Shown here: piece after piece, positions 1-5,478 of the stretch | Layout: each line of letters opens with the position of its first letter | How positions within the stretch are numbered: the stretch's first letter is position 1 | From: Candidatus Poseidoniales archaeon | GTDB taxonomy: Archaea; Thermoplasmatota; Poseidoniia; Poseidoniales; Poseidoniaceae | Length of the DNA stretch: 6,449 nucleotides | NCBI GenBank assembly: GCA_012270265.1 | Contig: JAAXIR010000086.1 | Location: 1-6,449, forward strand | Reading direction: 5' to 3' | The notes under the pieces: generated by a model | Told to the model about the DNA's origin: nothing | Seen by the model: only the letters and a program-made list of their open reading frames with translations | The model's database searches: none | Translations under genes and position numbers: made by a program

Positions 1-991
1 TGATGAAGAAGTGATTGAATTCGTCAACGATCGATTTGCTGAACATCCAGGTCAAGCCCGTTTGAACCACTTGCCAACCAGTTACGACGATCATCGAAAA
101 GCCCTAGATTTCCTTTCAGACATCCTGACCTTGTTTGGACCATACGAGGATGCAATGACGAAAGAAAGCAGAGGATTGTTCCATTCTCGTCTCGCTTCCT
201 CCGTCAATATTCATCGCGTTCTGCCACAGGAAGTCATCGACGTTGTCGTTCAAGCGAAGGTTCCATTGAACTCACAAGAAGGGTACTTGCGGCAGATGAT
301 TTGGCGAGAATACGTTCACCACGTCCACGAGGTGACGGATGGATTCCACCTGCTAGATGTCAATTCAACGACGCCGCCGAACCGTTCCGCAGGATGGCAG
401 ATGCAGTTGGATGAAGATGCCACTGCTCACCCAAATCATCTCAAACAAATCAAATCTTTGCCCATGGCTTACTGGGGCCAATCATCAGGTATGGACTGCC
501 TCGATTGGGCTGTTGAAAGCGTCATGGATGAGGCATGGACACATCATATTCCTCGATTGATGGTTCTCAGCAATCTTGCTCAATTGATGGACATTGAACC
601 GCGTCAATTGACCGATTGGTTCCATGCCGCATTCGTCGACGCCTTCGATTGGGTAGTCGAACCAAATGTACTCGGTATGGGTACCTTTGCTCTTGGCGAT
701 GCAATGATGACCAAACCGTATGTTTCTGGTTCTCCATACATCAAAAAGATGGGAGACTTCTGTAAATCATGTGAATTTCATCCTGCGAAAACCTGTCCAA
801 TCTCGCCGATGTATTGGGCTTATTTTGAACGACACAAGGACGCATTTGCTGGAAACCATCGTTTGGCTATGACGCTGCGAACCCTTGCCAAACGCTCGGA
901 TGAAAAGAAACATCACGATCGAGAAACCTTCGAACACGTTACGCGTCTTCTAGGAGAAGGGAAATCGCTCGCTTCACAGACCAAGTTGTAG
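1..991 (+). CDS. FeS-type cryptochrome/DNA photolyase, 3' part (5' truncated by window edge)
   Basis: This is the C-terminal FAD-binding, helical portion of a deoxyribodipyrimidine photolyase-related protein (FeS-BCP/PhrB-CryB class), which repairs UV photoproducts in DNA using light or acts as a cryptochrome. The frame is open to base 2 (codons Asp-Glu-Glu), so the GTG at 11 is internal; family members are about 500 residues, so the N-terminal antenna domain lies outside the window. Family motifs, numbered from the GTG, are FGPYEDAM (42-49), LFHSRLASSVN (56-66), VPLNSQEGYLRQMIWREY (84-101), HHIPRLMVLSNLA (178-190), DAFDWVVEPNVLGMG (210-224) and TKPYVSG (234-240). Four cysteines (163, 251, 254, 262) sit where the class has its [4Fe-4S] ligands, with the characteristic C-x2-C. 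A polar stretch at about 112-148 looks longer than in bacterial relatives as I remember them. The stop is 2 bp from the convergent fumarase stop. The class is confident; lesion specificity cannot be read from the sequence. Confidence 0.9.
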   Translation, partial: DEEVIEFVNDRFAEHPGQARLNHLPTSYDDHRKALDFLSDILTLFGPYEDAMTKESRGLFHSRLASSVNIHRVLPQEVIDVVVQAKVPLNSQEGYLRQMIWREYVHHVHEVTDGFHLLDVNSTTPPNRSAGWQMQLDEDATAHPNHLKQIKSLPMAYWGQSSGMDCLDWAVESVMDEAWTHHIPRLMVLSNLAQLMDIEPRQLTDWFHAAFVDAFDWVVEPNVLGMGTFALGDAMMTKPYVSGSPYIKKMGDFCKSCEFHPAKTCPISPMYWAYFERHKDAFAGNHRLAMTLRTLAKRSDEKKHHDRETFEHVTRLLGEGKSLASQTKL

Positions 992-993
992 CA

Positions 994-2589
994 TTACTTC
1001 GGGCTCGTCATTTCTTCCGGCCGAACCCATTCATCGAACTGTTCGTTGGTTAACAGACCGAGTCCAATGGCGCTCTCTCGCAAGGTCAAACCATTCTCGT
1101 GAGCATTCTTAGCGATCTTTGCAGCCTTGTCGTATCCGATGTGATTGTTCAGAGCTGTTACGAGCATCAATGAGTTATCGAGGTGCTTCTGAATGTTCTC
1201 TTCGTTGGCTTCCAATCCATCGATGCATCGTTCTCCAAAGGCGATGCATGCATCACTGAGAAGTCGAATGCTGTGCAAAAGGTTGTAGATCATCATCGGC
1301 TTGAACACGTTCAATTCGAAGTTTCCTTGGCTACCGCCGATGGTGATAGCAGTGTGGTTGCCCATCACTTGGCAGCAAACCATTGTCAACGCTTCGGATT
1401 GCGTTGGATTGACTTTGCCTGGCATGATGGAGCTTCCAGGCTCGTTCGCAGGGAGTGACAATTCACCAATGCCACAGCGTGGACCTGAGCCGAGCCAGCG
1501 CATGTCGTTGGCAATTTTCATCAAACTTGCAGCCAGTGTGTTGAGCGCTCCGCTTGCAGCAACAACTGCATCATGTGCGGCCAATTGTGCAAACTTATTC
1601 TCAGCACTGACGAACGGAAGTTGTGTCCTGTCTGCTATTTTCTCGGCAACCATTTCAGCAAATTCGGGGTGAGAATTCAGTCCAGTTCCGACGGCTGTTC
1701 CACCAAGGGCAAGTTCAAACAGGTCCTTCTGGGCGAATTCGATACGTCGAAGGTCGGCTTCAAGCATGTGGACATAGCCTCTGAACTCTTGTCCGAGCGT
1801 CAACGGTGTTGCGTCCATCAAATGTGTGCGACCAATTTTGACGATTCCATTGAATTGCTTTTGCTTTGAGCGCAATTTCTGTTTCAAACTTCGTACGGAC
1901 TTGAGCAGACGATGTTCGATTTCTTCAGCTGCTGCGATATGCATGGCTGTTGGAAAGGTGTCGTTGGAGGATTGCCCTTTGTTGACATGATCGTTGGGAT
2001 GGACAGGGGTTTTGCTTCCAAGGACTCCTCCTGCGTATTCGATGGCTCGGTTAGCGATGACTTCGTTCGTGTTCATGTTGGTCTGTGTACCAGATCCGGT
2101 TTGCCAAATTCGCAGTGGGAAATGGGCATCAAGGTCTCCTTGCATGACTTCCTCGCCTGCATCAACAATCCAATCAGCGATTTCCCGGTCAAGGATGCCT
2201 AGGTCTCGGTTGGTGCGCGCTGCTGCAACCTTGAGGATACCAAAAGCACGAATCAACGGACGCGGCATAACATCTTCACCAATATCGAAATTGACCAACG
2301 AACGTGCAGTTTGACAGCCATAGTAGGTATCACCAGGTACCTTCATTTCGCCCATCGTATCGGTTTCGATTCGAAATTCTTCATCGGATTGAGGCGAACG
2401 TGGTCGTGGTTCTCGTGCCCGTTCGTGGTAGGTGCCCTTGTCGTTCAGCCTATTCCTAATGGCTTGAACAATCCACTGGCTGCGCCCGTTTGATTTGCCC
2501 CCGCCAGTCCAGCGGTCGAGTTCTTGTGCGACATCTTCAGGTATGCTTACAGAGACGATTCGGCGGTCTCCAACGTTGTGTTTTCCCAT
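994..2589 (-). CDS. fumC: Class II fumarase with N-terminal ribbon-helix-helix DNA-binding domain (531 aa)
   Basis: Fumarate hydratase interconverts fumarate and L-malate in the TCA cycle and works as a cytosolic homotetramer. The fumarase core spans residues 72-531 (460 aa, close to the 467 of E. coli FumC): FRIETDTMGEM (72-82), GSGTQTNMNTNEV (165-177), B-site HPND (197-200), GRTHLMDATP (253-262, catalytic-base H256), the SS loop GSSIMPGKVNPTQSEA (385-400, with catalytic S386) and the C-terminal HIGYDKAA. Ahead of it, residues 9-50 form an RHH/CopG-like domain: strand RRIVSVSIP, helix PEDVAQELDRW, then RSQWIVQAIRNRLND, joined by an Arg/Pro-rich linker (51-71). The only other early Met (79) lies inside the conserved fumarase start motif, and no GTG or TTG occurs in the linker, so the core cannot readily start on its own. 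A TATA-like box centred about 27 bp upstream suggests a leaderless mRNA. Fumarase identity is near certain; DNA binding by the N-terminus is inferred. Confidence 0.96.
   Translation of the reverse strand: MGKHNVGDRRIVSVSIPEDVAQELDRWTGGGKSNGRSQWIVQAIRNRLNDKGTYHERAREPRPRSPQSDEEFRIETDTMGEMKVPGDTYYGCQTARSLVNFDIGEDVMPRPLIRAFGILKVAAARTNRDLGILDREIADWIVDAGEEVMQGDLDAHFPLRIWQTGSGTQTNMNTNEVIANRAIEYAGGVLGSKTPVHPNDHVNKGQSSNDTFPTAMHIAAAEEIEHRLLKSVRSLKQKLRSKQKQFNGIVKIGRTHLMDATPLTLGQEFRGYVHMLEADLRRIEFAQKDLFELALGGTAVGTGLNSHPEFAEMVAEKIADRTQLPFVSAENKFAQLAAHDAVVAASGALNTLAASLMKIANDMRWLGSGPRCGIGELSLPANEPGSSIMPGKVNPTQSEALTMVCCQVMGNHTAITIGGSQGNFELNVFKPMMIYNLLHSIRLLSDACIAFGERCIDGLEANEENIQKHLDNSLMLVTALNNHIGYDKAAKIAKNAHENGLTLRESAIGLGLLTNEQFDEWVRPEEMTSPK
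2440..2565 (-). other. Ribbon-helix-helix (CopG/Arc-like) domain encoded at the 5' end of fumC
   Basis: Residues 9-50 of the fumarase follow the RHH pattern: a basic, alternating beta strand (RRIVSVSIP), a helix opening with Pro-Glu-Asp and carrying Val/Leu spacing, a Gly-rich turn, then an Arg-Ser-capped second helix (RSQWIVQAIRNRL). RHH domains dimerise and insert a two-stranded sheet into the DNA major groove. A 460-residue fumarase core follows after about 20 linker residues. The domain call rests on pattern recognition, not on a profile search. Confidence 0.82.
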
Positions 2590-2591
2590 GA

Positions 2592-2618
2592 TTAATAACC
2601 GAAAACGGCCGTTATTAA
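2592..2618. promoter_or_regulatory. Perfect 8-bp inverted repeat, candidate operator at the fumC promoter
   Basis: TTAATAAC (2592-2599) and GTTATTAA (2611-2618) are exact reverse complements separated by 11 bp; arm centres are 19 bp apart, near two helical turns. One arm covers the predicted fumC TATA box and the other ends 3 bp before the fumC ATG. A nested 10-bp perfect palindrome, AACGGCCGTT, occupies 2604-2613. The placement is that expected of a repressor site. Binding by the RHH-fumarase itself is a hypothesis. Confidence 0.55.
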
Positions 2619-2620
2619 AT
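2613..2620 (-). promoter_or_regulatory. TATA-like box of fumC
   Basis: Read on the minus strand the element is ATTTAATA, centred about 27 bp upstream of the fumC ATG at 2589. That is the archaeal TATA-to-start distance for a leaderless transcript. No Shine-Dalgarno-like sequence precedes the ATG, which agrees with a leaderless start. Confidence 0.5.
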
Positions 2621-2630
2621 CAACGCTATT

Positions 2631-2666
2631 GGAGGTTTAGGGCAGGAATTGAACTGATAAACCTCC
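2631..2666. repeat. Perfect 9-bp inverted repeat in the fumC/membrane-protein intergenic region
   Basis: GGAGGTTTA (2631-2639) and TAAACCTCC (2658-2666) are exact reverse complements with an 18-bp spacer. The right arm overlaps a TATA-like GATAAA (2656-2661) about 24 bp before the ATG at 2683. It could be a regulator site for the plus-strand gene, or a hairpin if transcription begins further upstream. It is distinct in sequence from the repeat at 2592-2618. Confidence 0.45.
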
Positions 2667-2682
2667 TTCACTTGGAAAGAGC

Positions 2683-3069
2683 ATGGAAGAACGTTCCAAC
2701 TTTTTGCCAAACCTAACGACTGGATATGGAGCCATGCTTGTTCTTTGGGGCGTTGCAGTATCCATTCTCTCAGAATCAGACTCGATCACTTCGTATTTCC
2801 CGTCGATGCTCGGTGCACCGATTCTCCTCTCCGGTATTCTTGCAACTCGCAACCCGGAGAAGCGCAAATTTTGGATGCACATTGCCGTCACGTTCGGTTT
2901 GCTTTGTGCATTGGGTGGTACCCGATTCTTCATGGTCATGTCCGATGGCTTGGATTATGCTTCATCGTCGATGTTGATGCTGCTCGTAACAGGTTCTGCA
3001 TACACGTTCCTGTGCGTTCGCTCCTTCATTGAAGCTCGCAAATCCGGTGCGCTTGCAGCAACGGAATAA
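2683..3069 (+). CDS. Small four-helix integral membrane protein, unknown function (128 aa)
   Basis: I cannot assign a function. Four hydrophobic segments are visible at about residues 14-31 (GYGAMLVLWGVAVSIL), 39-55 (FPSMLGAPILLSGILA), 64-82 (WMHIAVTFGLLCALGGTRF) and 95-113 (SSMLMLLVTGSAYTFLCV). They are joined by short loops, one basic (RNPEKRK, about 56-62), which by the positive-inside rule would be cytosolic. The N-terminus is short and polar, with no cleavable signal peptide. The layout, including the Gly-Ala-Pro in the second helix and the RKxWMH motif entering the third, resembles small uncharacterised membrane proteins of several bacterial phyla, recalled only as a general likeness. 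The gene is transcribed divergently from fumC across 93 bp, and its stop abuts the convergent stop of the coiled-coil gene with no gap. GGAAAG at 2674-2679 is at best a weak ribosome-binding site. Confidence 0.8.
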   Translation: MEERSNFLPNLTTGYGAMLVLWGVAVSILSESDSITSYFPSMLGAPILLSGILATRNPEKRKFWMHIAVTFGLLCALGGTRFFMVMSDGLDYASSSMLMLLVTGSAYTFLCVRSFIEARKSGALAATE

Positions 3070-3333
3070 TCAGAATTTACGTCGACCTTTCACCGTAGGT
3101 GCGGACGTGTTGGTGACGTCGAAGTCGTTTTCGTCCTCTTCGTCAACCTTGACAGAAACATCAATTTGGACTTCTCGAGAAGTGCCTTGCTTTGATTCCA
3201 TTTTATCGATGGTTTTCATGAGCATAGCGAATTCCAACTCGAGATCTTCGAGTGCATCACTCAACTTCTCGATTTGACCTGCGAGACGTTGTGCGATTTT
3301 TCGAGCCTTGGACAAGGTTCGGTCGTTTCCCAT
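3070..3333 (-). CDS. Small coiled-coil protein, unknown function (87 aa)
   Basis: I do not recognise a family. Residues 5-48 are strongly helical with a heptad-like pattern of Leu, Ile, Ala and Met (for example IAQRLAGQIEKLSDALEDLE), as expected of a coiled coil that would dimerise or bind a partner. A hydrophilic tail follows: Val-rich with alternating polar residues (about 54-63), then highly acidic (DEEDENDFD, about 64-72), ending in a basic GRRKF. There is no signal peptide or membrane segment. The gene starts 23 bp after the isoaspartyl peptidase stop on the same strand, so it is probably the last gene of that operon. No ribosome-binding site precedes the ATG. It is accepted as real because it fills the space exactly between neighbouring genes and shows a coherent protein pattern. 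Confidence 0.72.
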   Translation of the reverse strand: MGNDRTLSKARKIAQRLAGQIEKLSDALEDLELEFAMLMKTIDKMESKQGTSREVQIDVSVKVDEEDENDFDVTNTSAPTVKGRRKF

Positions 3334-3356
3334 GTTGGAACCGTTTCATCGATTGA

Positions 3357-4319
3357 TTATGAATCCATCGAATCCAAATCAACATCGTTTGGACCGATAC
3401 CAATTGTGATTTCTCCATCGTTCCATACGCCTCGATACATGAGCATGGTCTGGAATGGTGTTGCAACATCTCCGTCTTTTGTCACGGCGATAACGCCCCC
3501 GCGTCCACCGATTGGCTCAACTGCATCGAGGACATCTCGACATGCTTCATCAAGACTCAGTCCAGTCTCATACTTGGTCGCAAGACGGTGTGCTGCACAT
3601 GTTCGAATGAACGCTTCACCAACACCTGTGCATGAAACGGCGATGTTTGGATCTGCCCATGTTCCTGCACCGATGATGGGCGTATCGCCGATGCGTCCTT
3701 TCGGTTTGCCCGTCATACCACCGGTTGATGTTGCTGCTGCCACGTTTCCGTTCTTATCGAGTGCAACTGCTCCGACTGTCCCCATGCCATCCATATCGTG
3801 ATCGAGAACAGAATCGTCCTCATCGGTTGCGCCAGGGCGAGCGTTTTGTTCCTTCCAGCGGCTCCACTGTTTTTTTCGAAGTTCGGTGATGAGCCAAGTA
3901 GGTTCGACCTTTTCTACTCCTTTCTGGATTGCAAATTCGTCAGCAGCCTCGCTGTTGAGCATCACTGGCCAACCTTGCTTAAGGATGCAGTTTGCAGCGC
4001 GAATGGGATGGCGAATTTGTCGTACATTCACAACGGAACCTGCAGCACCGTCTGAACCGTTCATGATGGAAGCGTCCATGGTAACGGTTCCATCTTCATC
4101 CAAAACTGAGCCGATTCCTGCATTGAACAAAGGTTCGTCTTCCATCAACTCAACGGCTTGTGTTACGGCTTCCAGTGCATCGATTGTACCTGATGCAAGA
4201 GCATTGCCAATGGATTCTAAGACATGATGCATGCATTGAACTCGTTCAGGATCGAGCGAGGTTAACCCTCGCCATTCACCATCACCACCGGCCCCACCAT
4301 GAATGGCGAGAACGGGCAT
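3357..4319 (-). CDS. iaaA: Isoaspartyl peptidase / plant-type L-asparaginase (Ntn hydrolase, about 320 aa)
   Basis: This N-terminal-nucleophile hydrolase cleaves beta-aspartyl (isoaspartyl) dipeptides and usually L-asparagine, removing products of aged proteins. It is made as a precursor that self-cleaves before the catalytic Thr. Counting from the ATG at 4319, the motifs are PVLAIHGGAGG near the start, LFNAGIGSV (about 64-72), MDASIM (81-86), the cleavage site GTVGAVALD with nucleophile T181, AAATSTGGMTGK (about 194-205), GDTPIIGAGTWA (about 211-222), CTGVGEAFIR (about 230-239) and GGRGGVIAV (271-279). Length matches the E. coli enzyme (about 320). All key residues are present and the frame is intact. 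A GTG at 4328 is in frame and would give a 4-bp GTGA overlap with the upstream isomerase stop. I prefer the ATG because it gives the family-typical MPVLAIHGG start. The gene is probably co-transcribed with its neighbours on both sides. Confidence 0.95.
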   Translation of the reverse strand: MPVLAIHGGAGGDGEWRGLTSLDPERVQCMHHVLESIGNALASGTIDALEAVTQAVELMEDEPLFNAGIGSVLDEDGTVTMDASIMNGSDGAAGSVVNVRQIRHPIRAANCILKQGWPVMLNSEAADEFAIQKGVEKVEPTWLITELRKKQWSRWKEQNARPGATDEDDSVLDHDMDGMGTVGAVALDKNGNVAAATSTGGMTGKPKGRIGDTPIIGAGTWADPNIAVSCTGVGEAFIRTCAAHRLATKYETGLSLDEACRDVLDAVEPIGGRGGVIAVTKDGDVATPFQTMLMYRGVWNDGEITIGIGPNDVDLDSMDS

Positions 4320-4324
4320 TGTAT

Positions 4325-4852
4325 TCACTCTACAACGGAGCAGCGGATGATTTGCTGAGGTTGTGCAGGGCGGTCACCAGGAAGTTTCTGGCAGCGCTCA
4401 ATCGACTGAACAACATCCATGCCTTCCGAGACTTGTCCGAAGACTGCGTGGTTTCCGTTGAGCCAAGGTGTTGCAACCGTGGTTAGGAAGAATTGGGAAC
4501 CGCCGGTGTTGCGTCCAGCATTGGCCATGGAGAGAACACCTGGCTTGTCGTGCTTGAGTCCGAGAGCGGATGGCTCGCAAGGAATTTTCCATCCCGGTCC
4601 ACCGGTTCCAGCTCGTCGAGACATTGGATCCTTGGAGTGTGGGCAGCCACCTTGAATCATGAAATCTTCGATGACGCGGTGGAAGTGAAGTCCGTCGTAG
4701 AACCCGTCTTCGACGAGTTTGACGAAATTGGCCACAGTATCTGGGGCACTTCCGTGAAAGAGTTCGATGGTGATGTTTCCTGCTGATGTCTCCATGAGTA
4801 CGTGCATGAATTGACCACACGTGCATACCTCAAGAGCATTTGCTTGCTCCAT
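4325..4852 (-). CDS. Cyclophilin-type peptidyl-prolyl cis-trans isomerase (175 aa)
   Basis: Cyclophilins catalyse cis-trans isomerisation of Xaa-Pro bonds during folding; no signal peptide is seen, so it should be cytosolic. Motifs present are TSAGNITIELF (about 23-33), NFVKL, FHRVIEDFMIQGG (57-69, with the catalytic Arg), the MANAGRNTGGSQFFLTT block (109-125) and WLNGNHAVFGQV (130-141). The usual aromatic in the Trp121 region of human CypA is replaced by the WLNGNH version common in prokaryotic cyclophilins. The start is uncertain: residues 1-15 include Cys-Thr-Cys and are not family-typical, while Met16 (ATG at 4807) gives the usual MHVLMETSAGN opening. A TATA-like box about 22 bp upstream of 4852 fits a leaderless start there, or a 40-base leader to 4807. 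It is the first gene of a probable operon with the isoaspartyl peptidase. Confidence 0.94.
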   Translation of the reverse strand: MEQANALEVCTCGQFMHVLMETSAGNITIELFHGSAPDTVANFVKLVEDGFYDGLHFHRVIEDFMIQGGCPHSKDPMSRRAGTGGPGWKIPCEPSALGLKHDKPGVLSMANAGRNTGGSQFFLTTVATPWLNGNHAVFGQVSEGMDVVQSIERCQKLPGDRPAQPQQIIRCSVVE

Positions 4853-4854
4853 TC

Positions 4855-4871
4855 TATCATAATTCGTGATA
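4855..4871. promoter_or_regulatory. Imperfect 17-bp palindrome before the isomerase operon
   Basis: TATCA (4855-4859) and TGATA (4867-4871) are exact reverse complements around a 7-bp centre; six of eight possible pairs match over the 17 bp. It lies 3-19 bp upstream of the ATG at 4852 and touches the TATA-like box. The arms are short, so chance is a fair alternative. Confidence 0.28.
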
Positions 4872-4877
4872 AAAACC
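4870..4877 (-). promoter_or_regulatory. TATA-like box for the isomerase-peptidase-coiled-coil operon
   Basis: On the minus strand this reads TTTTTATC, centred about 22 bp upstream of the ATG at 4852. It is the only AT-rich element of this kind in the 109-bp divergent region. An imperfect palindrome with TATCA/TGATA arms (4855-4871) lies between it and the start codon. Confidence 0.35.
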
Positions 4878-4961
4878 GTCTGATTCGAGTTAGATTTCGC
4901 TGGACGAAATGTATCAGAATCGTAACCACACCTTCATGAACAGAAGCCCGATGCTCTGCTT

Positions 4962-5417
4962 ATGACCGACCTACGGGACATTGAAATCGAAACCATTGAT
5001 GGAAACAAAACAACACTACGCGAACTTGGTGGAAGCACCTATCTCATCGTCAATGTAGCGAGCGCATGCGGCTTTACTCGACAGTATGAGGGCATGCAAG
5101 CATTGTATGAAGCGAAGCAGTCCGAAGGCTTGCTCGTTGTTGGATTCCCATGCAATCAGTTTGGAGCGCAGGAGCCAGGAACACATGAAGAGATTGCAAC
5201 GTTTTGTGAGACGCAGTATGGTGTGACCTTTCCCATGATGGCGAAGATTGAGGTCAATGGAGACAACCGGCATCCACTGTACGCTGAGTTGTGCAAGGTC
5301 CCAGATCACGAAGGCAGGGAAGCCATCAAGTGGAATTTCAACAAGTTCATCGTCCGTGAAGATGGTTCTGTCGAACGTTATTCTCACCGGACCGAACCTT
5401 CGGAATTGCCACTCTAA
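4962..5417 (+). CDS. Glutathione peroxidase-like thiol peroxidase (151 aa)
   Basis: This is a cytosolic thioredoxin-fold peroxidase reducing hydrogen peroxide and organic hydroperoxides. Family signatures are VNVASACGFTRQYEGMQALY (31-50, peroxidatic Cys36 in place of selenocysteine), GFPCNQFGAQEPG (61-73, Gln70) and KWNFNKF (123-129, Trp124 and Asn125), which complete the Cys-Gln-Trp-Asn tetrad. Cys82 (TFCETQYGV) lies where thioredoxin-dependent plant and insect GPx proteins have their resolving Cys, so the likely reductant is thioredoxin rather than glutathione. The C-terminus stops soon after the VERYSHRTEP segment, about ten residues earlier than is usual, so the last helix looks shortened. 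The gene is divergent from the isomerase operon across 109 bp and upstream of the YkgJ-like gene on the same strand. I see no clear TATA box or ribosome-binding site at the ATG. Confidence 0.94.
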   Translation: MTDLRDIEIETIDGNKTTLRELGGSTYLIVNVASACGFTRQYEGMQALYEAKQSEGLLVVGFPCNQFGAQEPGTHEEIATFCETQYGVTFPMMAKIEVNGDNRHPLYAELCKVPDHEGREAIKWNFNKFIVREDGSVERYSHRTEPSELPL

Positions 5418-5433
5418 ACCGCATCTTGCCTGA

Positions 5434-5451
5434 GAATCTTCAACGAGATTC
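5434..5451 (+). other. Stem-loop between the peroxidase and YkgJ-like genes
   Basis: GAATCT (5434-5439) pairs with AGATTC (5446-5451); one further T-G pair closes a CAAC tetraloop. A short outer CCTG/CAGG pair (5429-5432 with 5457-5460) could extend it. It begins 17 bp after the peroxidase stop. There is no T-tract after it, so it is not a bacterial-type terminator; it might be an RNA processing or stability element. Confidence 0.3.
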
Positions 5452-5478
5452 AAATGCAGGACCATCTCAGTATAGTAC

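Noticed and set aside
1183..2314. Several plus-strand open frames of about 90-123 codons.
   Set aside because: All are antisense to fumC, whose motifs are continuous across the region.
2630..2712. Possible minus-strand tRNA: CTAAACC-T-CCA-like 3' end, TTCAATTC resembling a T-loop, and a pairable GGTTTGG upstream.
   Set aside because: The T-stem does not pair properly, no sound D-arm or anticodon stem could be formed, and the proposed 5' half lies within the start of the membrane-protein gene. It is more likely chance plus the inverted repeat.
3274..3801. 175-codon open frame on the plus strand.
   Set aside because: It lies antisense to the well-supported isoaspartyl peptidase and crosses the coiled-coil gene; its translation is Ser/Pro/Thr-rich with no family motif, so it is a shadow frame.
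5434..5451. Intrinsic (rho-independent) terminator after the peroxidase gene.
   Set aside because: The stem is short and AT-rich and no T-tract follows, so it is recorded only as a stem-loop.
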